From: Chrysomallon squamiferum
Taxonomy: Eukaryota; Mollusca; Gastropoda; Neomphalida; Peltospiridae
NCBI GenBank assembly: GCA_012295275.1
Contig: CM022670.1
Span: forward strand, 30,812,438-30,876,437
DNA length: 64,000 nt
Direction: 5' to 3'
Below, piece by piece: positions 13,961-25,164 of the stretch; position 1 is the first letter of the stretch; each line of letters begins with the position of its first letter. The position numbers were made by a program, and so were the translations under genes. Below the pieces are notes generated by a model, which saw only the letters and a list, made by a program, of their open reading frames with translations, was not told the origin of the DNA and made no database searches.

Positions 13961-15446
13961 TGAGTTTTTTTAATGCTTTTTATTATTATTATTTATCAGT
14001 TATTTATTAAAATTTGAACAGGTACCATTCATTTTCTTTCAAATTAACTGTGTTTGGTATCACTTTAGCTTTGACTTGGAAACTTTGAATAGTTTTACGA
14101 AGAGAAATACTTAATTTCTTGAAAACCATAATGTGTATATCTTCTGTAATATTAATGTAGATCAATCCTCTATTTGTCAAAAAATAAAAAAATAAAAACA
14201 ATATTAAAAACCAGATAAAACATAAATAATTATAACCTCAGTGAAAGTAATCAGTACCTGAGTCTGTTACATATTATTTGACGTTAGTCTTCTTTGATTC
14301 ATTAGTGCATGTGCACCATGGCAGATTTTGACCCAGAATTAATAATACTTTTCGCAAATGTTTACTTCATAATAAAAATAATTTTGGGCTACTTTCACAT
14401 ATCATATTTAACAAATAATTTAGCTTCTCGCTTTTTTATTTAAAGATACATTTCTTCTATTACATATGTAGAAAGTAGCGAAAAGGCATGGTATCAACAG
14501 ACAGAAATGAGTGAACCAGGCAGACACAGTAATATTTAAAAATTTGTATTATGTTTGTAAGTACTTAGACTAAAATTCGGGAATATTTTATTTGCATTCT
14601 TTTTTTTAAAATCAAGAATAAATTTAGCATATGTTCGCATGCCTAATAGAGATATATTTGAACTAGTTATAAATGTTGAGTCTTTAAAATACGTAGGGCC
14701 ACTACCCGATAGAAAATATATATAAAATTACTAAAAAGAGTGCATCATTTAGCCAAAATAACTTCAACCATTGTTGTAAATACTCTACTCTGTTTTTGTA
14801 TTAAAATGTTTATTATTCTTATAATGCCAAAGGCTTCTTAATGACAATGCACATCTAATATACAAATTATTATCAAAATGTCTTTTCGTTTAACTAACAT
14901 CAAAATTCTACTTCAATTTTGTATACGTTAGAACCTTTTAAATATCATTTTAAAATTGTTCCAGTGTGTAGACTGAAGTGTTTGGGTATATTGAAAACAG
15001 TTGATTTCGAAAAGCATCGACAGGATGATTGAGGTTATAAGCATTATGCTTATATATCTTTATGTAAATAGTTTGAAAAATATGAATACTTAAATTCTAT
15101 TTTAAACATTTGTATTTCAAATTCAGCTTGCTATTGACACAAAAAAGTATTATGTCATTTCATATACGTTTGAATATAATGTTATACAAACATATACATA
15201 CATACACACACGCACCCATCTATATATAATTATAGAGGATATAAAGAGTAAAATAAAATTTTATTGGATTTAAAATATTTTTATTTAGTTACAAATATAT
15301 TATTTGTTAATTATTATTAGTTTTAATTTAATTTATTTAATTAATTAATTTATTTGTTTGTTTGTTTTTAATCTCTCTTTTCTGTAATTTTCTTCTATTT
15401 CATTGTTTTATTTTTTTCCATAATCATTCTTAGCTTATTTTAGTAT

Positions 15447-15457
<11 letters not shown>

Positions 15458-15501
<44 letters not shown>

Positions 15502-15559
15502 TGCACACATACATACACACATACATACATATTTATATATATATATAAATACATACATA

Positions 15560-15590
<31 letters not shown>

Positions 15591-15592
15591 TC
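15458..15592. repeat. (CA)n, (CATA)n and (TTA)n compound tract
   Basis: (CA)n at 15,458-15,496, CATA/TATA copies to about 15,560, then (TTA)n to 15,590. Confidence 0.9.
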
Positions 15593-16652
15593 ATCTTTTG
15601 TTTTTTCTATTTTTTATTCTCTCACACGCTTTTTCTGCATATTAATTTAACTGGATATCAACAGAATGTAATGAATTTGCCTTGCTTTGCCATATATTAT
15701 TATCTTCCTGAATCGAAATCAATATTGTTTGAATAATTTAAGGCAAAAGTTTCAACTGTCACTGCCAATGTCGTTCAACGTTGGACTAGGATATTTATCA
15801 CAAGTCGAAAAACCTTAAGCGGTTTATTAAAGCCGACATTTTCTGCGTGTCGGTCTGTTTTTGTTCTTCTAATACGTTTACGGGGACAAGGCTAATGAAT
15901 AATTCATAAACGTGATCGTCAGCCATTGAAACTGTGTACTGCAGTTTCATGTAGCTTAAACATAAACACTTGATTCACTTTGTGAACACGAGGTTGTTTT
16001 TATTTTACTTTATTATTTATTTATTTTTTATTTTTATTTTTATTTTTTTCTGTTATATCTTTTCTAAATGAATATAAGTCAAATAAATTTAATGATAGCA
16101 AGTTCAATTTGTTTTTTGTTGGTTTTTGTTGGGGTTTACGGGGGGGGTAATAACTTTTACTGTTTTAGTTTCTTATTTTAAGTCAATAATATATAATTTA
16201 TTAATTTATATATAATAAAAAGAAGTAAATAGAAGTAATTAAAACTAAACACATACTTAAATAAGAAGGCTGTTGCAAAATGCAAGTCACCTGGATCGCA
16301 TCCTGCATCCTGTTAAAATATACAAAGTACAACTATCTGTGTTTCTATCTATCTGTCTATCTAATCTATTTATATATATTTCTGTGGTGTGTTTGTGTAT
16401 ATACATGCCTTCTATGTATGTGTGTGTGTGTTTATGTGTTTGAATGTGCGTGTTTGTAAGCCTGTCTATATTTACAAAAACTAAAATACAAGTACTAACA
16501 ATCCAGAACCTTTTTCACCTAAAATATATTTATCAAGTATAAATAATAATAAATAACTGAAAACTATATTTGAGTTAATTTGTGTTTAAAATATATAACA
16601 AAGTAATTTGTTAACAATACATTAATAAACATTTGTATAGTTCTTCTTTGTG

Positions 16653-16683
<31 letters not shown>

Positions 16684-17105
16684 AGATGTCTATTTGTTTG
16701 GGTATGTGTGCTTGTTGGTACGCATGTATATGTAATACAGTATGAATGTAGGTACCTGTCTGCTTATAATTTACATTTTCTTTACATTGCATTTAATAGT
16801 TTTTAAAAAACTGATACATATATAAACTATCTGACTCTTTTGTTATTTGTTTACAAACAAAAACAGCAACAAAAAAACACCCGGCTAAATAACAACAAAC
16901 AATACAAACTTTTATAAAGGATTCTACGAATCAGTTGGCTTAATTTTGGATTCTTCGACCACAACACTGTCACTTTATTCATACTGATACTATAACTGAT
17001 CTCGTTGTTTTCAGTTTCTACATTCATCTGTCCATCCATACATCAACGCAGTCATTCAACACGGCGTTAGTAACAAACTGAAAAGAAGAAATCACTATTC
17101 AATTC

Positions 17106-17450
17106 AGAGAAAATGAGATAAATATATCAAAGAATAAAAACAGATAATATATATTCAAACATATCGTTTGACGATATTTTCACATTTATGATTATTTTCA
17201 GTCTTGGGGTGGGAAACGTATGATTTTTGTTTTTAAATGATTGTATGATAGATACTACTCATTGCGATAGCTAATTGGGCTAATAGGTTAGCAGCAAGTT
17301 TTCTTTTTTAAGCATCTTCACGTTGTAAGAAAACATGTACAATGGTTTACAAAGAATATAAAAACGTATAATGAATGTTAGAATATATTGTTTGACAACA
17401 TTTTTACATATTTAATTATTTACAGTTTTGGAGTGGGAAATATATTTAAT
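17106..17450. repeat. Diverged tandem duplication, about 240-bp period
   Basis: The segment 17,115-17,215 (CAAAGAATAAAAACAG to GGGGTGGGAAACG) resembles 17,352-17,450 (CAAAGAATATAAAAACG to GAGTGGGAAATAT). Similarity is roughly three in four bases over 100 bases, including a shared GTTTGAC then TTTTCAG/TTTACAG order. Confidence 0.6.
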
Positions 17451-17601
17451 ATACATAAAACAGTTTAACTTTTTCACTTATGCATGTTACTGTGAAAAAA
17501 AAAAAAAGACAAAAAAAACACCTCTTCAGTTATTCAAAGAATAATAGTTTCTTTTGGAGGAAATGATTTCATTCTTTATACATTTAGATTTGCAGTCGTC
17601 A

Positions 17602-17603
<2 letters not shown>

Positions 17604-17671
<68 letters not shown>

Positions 17672-17690
17672 CTCTCTGTCTCTCTCTCAC
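17604..17690. repeat. (TC)n microsatellite
   Basis: A pure run at 17,604-17,667, then TC copies broken by GTG and GTC. Confidence 0.9.
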
Positions 17691-17754
17691 ACAGCTAAAA
17701 TTTGTTTTTAAAAGCACTCTGTTAAGCTGTTGACATTTCAAAAAAGGAAGAAAC

Positions 17755-18420
17755 AGATCATTGGGGAATCGCGCGCAGATGCCCATTAATCAGAGAAAAA
17801 TACCCCCACCATCGACAAGACTTCCAAACCGATCACGTGATCCGATTGCGATCGCACTGATTGGTTCATTCCTAATCAGTGATGATCTGCGATTGTGGCG
17901 GAAATGTCGGACAGCGCAATTCCTGATTATGTTCGCTGGTGATAAATAAACCATTGGCCGATATCAGACCGACTCTTTTTGATGCGTGCTGTACACGCAA
18001 TGTGTCGGCTGATAATTGCATGCTGTCAGATAAAGGCTGCAATTTTCAATATCAAACTGGTTTTCTGCAAACAAATGGATCATAATATTGACGAATATTA
18101 ATAATATCATATGAGTTTGTCGTGTCGTTCCTATTTCCATGATAATGCTGTCTTCCTGATGCGAGGACCCTCAAACACAGTTTGTAATTGTAGGCATATT
18201 TTTTTTTCAATTACTCCCGCCGAGACGTAACTATAGGAAGAATATTAGCGAGCCGTTCGTTCTAAATGATTTTATTTTCTCATTTTGCTCCAGGTTCTGG
18301 ATTTCGTTTAAGTCTGTCAGTGTAACGCCAAAACGGTTAATTTCGGTTTCTGAGGTCCATTAAGCACATTGAAAAACGCCGCGACCTGACAGAAATAAAT
18401 AACTGAAGTAAATACAGTGT
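17755..18420. other. Large non-repetitive island, candidate regulatory DNA
   Basis: About 660 bases of balanced composition with many CpG sites and palindromes and almost no simple repeats. Homeodomain-type TAATT and CCATTAA sites and CCAAT boxes occur. The 62-codon frame at 17,761-17,949 resembles no protein I know. Conservation in related genomes would decide its role. Confidence 0.4.
17831..17898. promoter_or_regulatory. Cluster of palindromes in a non-repetitive island
   Basis: Within 50 bases lie GATCACGTGATC (17,831-17,842, a 12-base palindrome with a CACGTG E-box), TGCGATCGCA (17,847-17,856), and the hairpin arms CACTGATT (17,855-17,862) and AATCAGTG (17,874-17,881). The hairpin extends less perfectly to about 17,898. 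A CCAAT-type ATTGG sits in the loop. This looks like a protein-binding module. The role is inference. Confidence 0.4.
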
Positions 18421-18894
18421 AATTCAGCGAAAAAATAAAATTGTGTTAGGTATTTTAACATTTCAAAGAGAATCAAATACAAAGTTTTCATCTTTTATTT
18501 AGATATTAACAATATTATGAAAACAGAAAAAAAAAATAACAAAAGATTATTTAGGCTCAGATTATTTCAGTGAAAAAGAAAGACGATTGTAACAACTTTG
18601 TCTTTTTAACTAGAAATTTGCATTTAAATGTTAGTGTTTTTCATTCATTCATTCGTTCTGTTAAATTTATTCCATGAAATTCAGATTTACATTTGTCAGA
18701 AGTGGAAATAACATAGACCACCATGTTGATGTAGCAAGTCTTCGAAATTTAACAATCAGTTTTTAACGAATGTTGAAGAAAAAATATTAGTCGTATGAAA
18801 AGACTGTTACTTTAGCAAATTAGAAGATATTTTCATCTTTGCATAGTTTCTCAAAATTGTCTGCTACATCCATATCATTCACTGGACTCGCAAG

Positions 18895-18897
<3 letters not shown>

Positions 18898-18990
<93 letters not shown>

Positions 18991-19007
18991 TGCGTATATA
19001 ACACTAA
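18898..19007. repeat. (CA)n-(TA)n compound tract with a shared 3' flank
   Basis: (CA)n at 18,898-18,946 is followed by (TA)n to 18,986 and then TTCATGCGTATATAACACTA from 18,987. The same flank follows a (CA)n-(TA)n tract at 28,348. A shared non-repetitive flank suggests one repeat family that carries the microsatellite, not two independent slippage events. Confidence 0.8.
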
Positions 19008-19119
19008 AGATCTCTAACTGGTTTAACATTACTGAGCCCGCAGTTTTCCGCGGATTAGTAAGGGATTAAGTGATAAGGCTGAACGCTTCAATCGCTATAG
19101 TCAGTGTCATTACTCAGAA

Positions 19120-19500
19120 TCCAAGCCTGTTCTTAAATATGTTGCAGCTTATATGGTAATACATGTACACACCCATGTACCAGATGTTTACCATACACGC
19201 ATTTGTCAACCAGAAAATATACCCCTAAGCTACACATTGCTTCGTGATAAGAAACAAACAACGTACTGCAACATGTTTGCTGTTGTGAAACAGGACACAG
19301 CGGTTATCAAACTGGAGCAGAACTACCAATCGTGACGAGGGATGGCATTAAAAAGACGAGTGGCAGTGGTCATCCCAACTTTTTTAAATTCATAGATATG
19401 ATTAAGAGAGAAAAGGCCTTTGTTGAGGCTGCAATTTTACTATTAAGAGCTGGCGGAAGGTTGGCACCAAAACGTAGGAAATTCCAACAACTTGTCTTTG
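19120..19500 (+). pseudogene. MULE-type transposase fragment, core and C-terminal part
   Basis: Near 19,178-19,215 the plus strand reads YQMFTIHAFVNQK. After a one-base frame change it reads NIPLSYTLLRDKKQTTY and NMFAVVK (about 19,217-19,300), the conserved core around the Y-x-L-L-x-D-K motif. From 19,371 another frame reads HPNFFKFIDMIKREKAF and then APKRRKF, the C-terminal H-P-N-I-W-K-F-I-D region. The segment between, which should hold the G-C-F-F-H-F motif, is deleted, so roughly 100 or more residues are missing. It is clearly inactive. The same C-terminal block occurs in the copy at 62.5 kb, but the two differ enough to be separate, old insertions. Confidence 0.78.
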
Positions 19501-19560
19501 ACATATGCCAACAGCAAATGCTCCTCTTGACAAGACAGAACACTCCAATAGAATATGCTG

Positions 19561-19767
19561 ATTCCGTCTCCCATTTTTTTTGGACTGTGCAATGTTGTAA
19601 GTCAGTTATTATCATTGACTGTTTCAGTAATATAAAACAATTCCGTCTCTCATTTTGTTAGACTGTGAAATGTTATCAGTCCATTGTTGGTCGTTTGGGA
19701 AATAAACTATACTGTAATCCCCTATTGTTTCATAATTTGTTATCCTTGACTGCTTCAGTAACATAAC
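19561..19767. repeat. Diverged tandem duplication, 79-80-bp period
   Basis: ATTCCGTCTCCCATTTT at 19,561 returns as ATTCCGTCTCTCATTTT at 19,640, each followed by an AGACTGTG/GGACTGTG block. A TTGACTGTTTCAGTAATAT block at about 19,614 returns as TTGACTGCTTCAGTAACAT near 19,746. It lies just after the MULE fragment and may be part of that element's terminal region. Confidence 0.6.
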
Positions 19768-22031
19768 AATAGGTGCAGGCACAGTGAGATGACATTAATT
19801 AAAACGTTTCTGTCAGTTTAGCGTTATAACGTCTTGGTGAAAAGAACGACAAAGAGAAAAAGTCGAATTTCACGTTTTCCAAGTGTCTCACTTGATCAGT
19901 TTGAATTTTATGATGATCATTCTAGAAACAATCCGGTCTCGAGTTCAGTCGCAGACGTGTTCGACATGGAATAGTCATGAACATGGTAATAATAATCTCT
20001 ATCACAGAATCCATGCGAAATCTAAATCATGGAAAATCAGACCTTGTGAAAATGATTTAATGTCAACCAGTATTGAGCAGACGTCCACAAATAACATCTA
20101 ATATATCTTGCGATGAACACCGATAATAATTATGTGAAAGATCTGAGAATTTTATAATTTATTTTAGAAAACCCCAGCCTGTGATGATTTTACTGCACCA
20201 TTGAATAACAGTATAATGAAACTCGAATCTTCAAAATAAATAATACGATCTGGTTTAATACATCCAAATTCATATTATTATAGAATAATATTTCGGATAA
20301 ATTTAGGTTTAACAATATAAGCTACTTAGTATGAGCAAATTATTGTGCTGTGTTAAAAGGCATCATAGGAATTTTAATAGTATTATTACTCAAACGTCGT
20401 AGCACTTTAATTTTGCAAGTAGCTTTATTTGTTAATCTTTTGGAAAGTGATTCATAAAGAGATTTTTGTTTTTGGGCGGCAATGATACTGGTTTTATCAT
20501 TCTGATTCACAAACCCAGGTTCCGTAACTGCACGACGACCAGTCGGTCTCGCTGCGTTTTACATCAGTTGATTGTGAATTATTTAGCAGCAGATGTGTCA
20601 GTTTTGAAAAGCAACACATGTAATAATAGCTAAATTGATGTGCAGCAGCGCCGACGTCCCACTCAATTAGCGTAAAAGTCTGGATGCCATAAAACAAGGC
20701 CACCGTCGCAGCACAATGGCGACCATTGAAAGGAATTACGAGGAACAAACCAAAGAGAAATGCCTCTAATTGCCAGCCTTCCGCGAACTCAATCCTACGA
20801 GGCTCATTTGGTGACTTGCATGTGCCAGACGAACCTGCAAACGTCACGGGATACGGATACTGTGGCGATCAGTGAATCAGAGATCATTCATTGCAATATT
20901 ATTTGTACTGCTACTTTACTTTCAGTCTATTTTTAGATCATCCAGCAGTAACGTAATGTTGGGGATGGGGGAAAAACGTGTTGCATCTTTGGTTTCCAGT
21001 TCTTGTTTTGTTCTAATTTCAGTATTAAAATAGAAACCTTTTGCAGAGCAATTAGGTTTTCCGAGAATGAGAGAACCAGGGCACTTTACGAAACCAGATT
21101 ATTATAGTGAACCTTTTTCTGAAAAAGGATTTTTTGGCTCTATAAATGAAATATAATTACTATTGTCTCTTACAATGGCTGTGGATCGCAATACAGTCAG
21201 CATTCGTAAAGTGGTATTTTCTTTATTATTGCTGTTGCAAGGGTTTTTAGTTTAAAAAGTGTTCAAACAACAGATCTCATTTAATGCCTTGTTGTTTAAT
21301 TATTTATATTTAATTTTTAGTGGTCTGTTTCTCTCTCTTTTTCTCGTTCTGTCTTTCTTTCTATCCCACTTTATTTCTATTACTCATCTCTTTCTTTATC
21401 TCTTATCTATCTGTCTATGTCTGTCTTCTTTCCTCTTTCTATTTCTCTTTTCCTCGCTCTTTCTCTTTCAGTTTTTTCTTTCACATTCATGAATTTACCG
21501 AATCGAAGGTTTCAAAGGAAACAACTGTTTTCTACATCTTTCTAAAAAGTGACAAACAAAAAGCATTTGCGGACCGCTGTAAGTGAAATTTAATTTCTGT
21601 AACTCTAATTACTCTGCGGAGATATTCACTTTTTCTACTAATTAACAAACTAATTTCCTTTTGACTATTCTTGTAGTTGCAAAATTGCTATTGTTTTCAA
21701 TATTCTATATTTTTTTCGTTTTCGAAAATCAGCTTAGAATGCTTTTTCCTTCTGAAAAGAGCAGGTGTCACGTTATATACGTGTAACAGTATGCTGGAAA
21801 TAATTACTTTAGTAAATTGACCTGCCTGGCTTTTTATAATAGTGACACTTCGTAATATAAATATTAGTATTTATATTATTAAAAAAAAAATACTCTCACA
21901 GTTTGCCCAATTAAATGAATAATTTTTTATAATACGTATTTATATAAATAAATAAATAAACAAATAAATAAATATAATTTTGCAAAATCATTATTTAGAA
22001 ATAAAGCTTAAATTAAAAAACAAAACAAAAT
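19768..22031. other. Intergenic, with an island at 20.49-20.90 kb
   Basis: The island at 20,490-20,900 is balanced and non-repetitive, with Sox-type CAATGG and ACCATTG sites near 20,715 and homeodomain-type CTCAATTAG near 20,662. A minus-strand frame of 116 codons (20,497-20,847) crosses it but has no recognisable domain. At 21,320-21,480 there is a pyrimidine-rich CTTT/CTCT field. Confidence 0.45.
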
Positions 22032-22056
22032 TAATAACAACAACAACAACAACAGC

Positions 22057-22132
<76 letters not shown>

Positions 22133-22155
22133 GTATTAATAATAATAATAATAAT
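22032..22155. repeat. (AAC)n switching to (AAT)n
   Basis: AAC copies from 22,035 to about 22,096 with one AGC, then AAT copies to 22,155. The minus-strand frame is a poly-leucine string, not a gene. Confidence 0.9.
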
Positions 22156-24208
22156 ATAGAAAAAAATACTTTTAATAATACATTTTTTTTTCTTTGTGAG
22201 GTTTCCCTACAGGTTTCAGTACAGTGATTATAGTAATGACAGACCTCTGACAAAGTGCTCTATATTTCATTAACTTCATGTAATGTAGAACATCTTAAAA
22301 CGTACTTATTGATTTGCAACAACACCACTCTTTAGCGACAAGACACATGTTAAACCCTCTGCTACGACGAATAGAACCAATTACAAATCGATCACAAGCA
22401 CTCGACCGTATCATCTTAAGTACTTATTGACTCCAACTTTACAGTCAAATGCACAGATTAAAATACGACAGAGAAAAGAAAAATATTGATAATATTTCAA
22501 TCTAAAAAAAATAAAATAAAAAAATAAAAAGAAGTATTTAATTCATAATACAATTTTATGAAAATACTCACGGTCTGAAATATGTAAGTGAGTATTTTGT
22601 AACTGCTATGATCTCGCTATTACGATACACAGACGTGTAAAACAATGTATGTTAGTTTTCAGATACAGACATATATTCAAATGACTTTAAGTTTATAAAT
22701 GCTATAGAAACTTGTTTTCTAAGAAGAAGACAATGCAATGGCAAGAAAGATTTTAAATTTTTAACACTTTACTCAGAAATAAGTATGAGTTTCGTAATAC
22801 ACAAATGCTTAAATATTTCGTTTCTACATATGAAGAGAACGGGTCAATACATTCCACTGTTTTTCATATCATTTCTCGTTGACTTGCGTTTTAAAACTTA
22901 ACAAATAAAAATAATGTGTAACAAGAGATCGATCTTACATCGACACATTTGTTTGAAACCTGTAGTCGAGCACAAGCCGCCTGAAAACTCTAAATAATTG
23001 AAAACAATTAGTGGCAGATATTTTTTACACGACTTTACAACGACGCAGCGGAATACTGGACACATTGCAATGATTTTTATCGCAATCAACAAAGTTAACA
23101 TACGCCAAGTGATAGTTCCATTATACAGTGCGGTAGTCAGACAGGTAAACAATTTATCAGTTTATTTTTAGCACTCAGCGTCCACCCCCCAAAAAAAAAA
23201 AAAGTAAAAAAAAAAAAGAGAAAGAGAGACGTCAAATACAGATATGATTAAAGCTAGGAGATTAACGTTGATTTTAATCTTTGCAAAACTTGATACATCG
23301 AATGGGTTTGAAACGTCTCATACAATGACTGTGGAACGTCCTGATAGTCAACAATTTTTGAACAATGAAACCGCTTTTGAACGTTTCATGGAATCTGCCA
23401 GAAACCACATGATCCGACAAGATCAGGTGTGGTCTTTGTTTTCGCGACATTTCTTCATTAAATCAGACAATGGGCCGAATCACAAGGCCATGAAAATGCG
23501 AACTGAATGACGTTTGACACAAAATGTTTCACCAATGATTAATTATCGATGGCAATGAGTAACTCACCTACGGTATGAATTAACGTTTTTTGTTTCATGT
23601 AACAATCATTATCGCTAAATTTTGTACATGGTGGCTTATATTCTTATTACAATAGGATACTCTAAAGAGTTAAGAAATAAAGAGTTAATTCAGGAACTAT
23701 TATAACCTATTTCTATTTACGTTATTTATAACAATAAATAATGAATTTATTTCTTTATTATCTCTCTCTCTCTCTCTCTATCTATCAATATATATATTTG
23801 AAAAACTGTAATCTTTCATAAATATTTTATATTTTACAGTGAAATATATAAATTTCTCATATTAATATTTTTAAACAGAATTTTAAATATTTAAAGTAAA
23901 CCAGTTTTCTTCTTACAATACACTCTTTACCTAACTGAGAAAATAATCTATATAAAACATGTCATCTTCTAATGTAATAAAATAAACATTTTATTCTATA
24001 ATTAATTTTGGGTTTTATTTACAAAATCTCGCTTATGACTGATGGAACAAATCTGAAAATATATCTTTGTTTTGTTTATATGTATGTATTTATTTATGAA
24101 AGTGTGTATATATGTATGTATGTGTTTGTCTGTGTATATGCATTTTGCTAAAGCTAGTTACCATAATGAAGTATAATCATAATCATAATGATGATCATCA
24201 TTATATTG

Positions 24209-24209
<1 letters not shown>

Positions 24210-24262
<53 letters not shown>

Positions 24263-24282
24263 ATTAATATTATTATTATTTC
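24210..24282. repeat. (ATT)n microsatellite
   Basis: ATT copies with one break near 24,261, preceded by the small palindrome AATGATGATCATCATT at about 24,186. Confidence 0.85.
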
Positions 24283-24547
24283 TGATTTTATTGTAGGCTT
24301 TGCGTAAATTTGTTTGTCATTCAGAGGTCTTCTCTTTATGAGCCATTCGTAAATTATTAGGAAAGAATAGCAATAATTAAGTGTAAATGTTGATATGTGT
24401 TCGACAGGGTTTTATATAAGAAAGATTAAAGAAGAAGAAAAATTAAAATAATTGTCTTTAAGATTAAACATTGTCTAACACGCATAAAGAAATAAATATC
24501 AGACGCATGCTTTTCTACATTCCTTTTCGCAACGCCTCCTTAATGAA

Positions 24548-24570
24548 CCACGTGGTCACACTGTATAAAA
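24548..24570 (+). promoter_or_regulatory. CACGTG plus TATAAAA, possible core promoter
   Basis: CCACGTGG at 24,548-24,555 is followed nine bases later by TATAAAA at 24,564-24,570. The downstream sequence is non-repetitive but has no recognisable coding region: the ATG at 24,571 opens only a six-codon frame. Confidence 0.2.
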
Positions 24571-24840
24571 ATGGCAGAGTTCACACAATAGGGTGCAGCG
24601 AAAGACGATACAATATCCATTAAAGTAGAAACGCTAGTGTCCATTCCACTCCATTAAGCGAAAGGAAAGTTGTTTAGTTGATCCGCAGTTCCCGGAGGTA
24701 CCTATACTTCACTGATCAAGCATGCAGTATAAATGAAGACACTAAAATGGCGATGAATAATTTAGATGCAGAGAAGCATTGTCAGTCTGAATTGGAAAAA
24801 AATTCCAAGAGAGGACAGATCCATGTCTCGACAACCTATG

Positions 24841-24842
<2 letters not shown>

Positions 24843-24898
<56 letters not shown>
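24843..24898. repeat. (TC)n microsatellite
   Basis: A pure TC run of about 28 units. Confidence 0.9.
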
Positions 24899-24901
<3 letters not shown>

Positions 24902-25067
24902 TTTTCCTCTTTCTTTTCTTCTTCTTGGAATGACACGTTAAAGGCAGACGAGAGCCAGACTTTTGGCGCCCTACTTACTGATTGGTACTCTCGTATCTTT
25001 TGTCATTTTGATGATTAGGACATCGTGTGCGAGAAATACGTGTACAGACGACAATATCTTCCTCTTC

Positions 25068-25164
25068 TCTTCTTCTTCTTTTTCTTCTTCTTCTTCTGTT
25101 TTGTTTATTTATTTATTTTTTTTTTTTTTTTTTTTATTATTTATTATTATTTTTTTTTTTTTGA
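25068..25164. repeat. (TTC)n and poly-T pyrimidine tract
   Basis: TTC copies to about 25,097, then T runs broken by ATTATT. Confidence 0.8.

Larger units (their letters stand above)
13961..17603. other. Intergenic, with an island at 15.74-15.99 kb
   Basis: The island holds a perfect 8-base inverted repeat (TGAAACTG at 15,927 and CAGTTTCA at 15,942). The rest is AT-rich with scattered TATG copies near 16,650-16,685 and no gene seen. Confidence 0.45.
22156..24842. other. Intergenic, no supported gene
   Basis: Balanced sequence near 23,240-23,520 holds an 88-codon plus-strand frame (starting MIKARRLTLI) with no domain I know, upstream GA-rich sequence and no splice partner. A TC tract lies at 23,761-23,779. 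The 24.5-24.8 kb stretch is also balanced and contains the possible core promoter listed separately. Confidence 0.45.

Noticed and set aside
20497-20847. 116-codon minus-strand frame as a gene
   Set aside because: Residue order shows no domain, and the site looks more like non-coding regulatory DNA. Kept as an island, not as a coding region.
22008-22253. Minus-strand poly-leucine frame
   Set aside because: It is a translation of the (AAC)n-(AAT)n microsatellite, not a membrane protein.
23244-23510. 88-codon plus-strand frame starting MIKARRLTLI as a gene or transposon piece
   Set aside because: I could not match it to any transposase, reverse transcriptase or host protein, and it lacks gene context.
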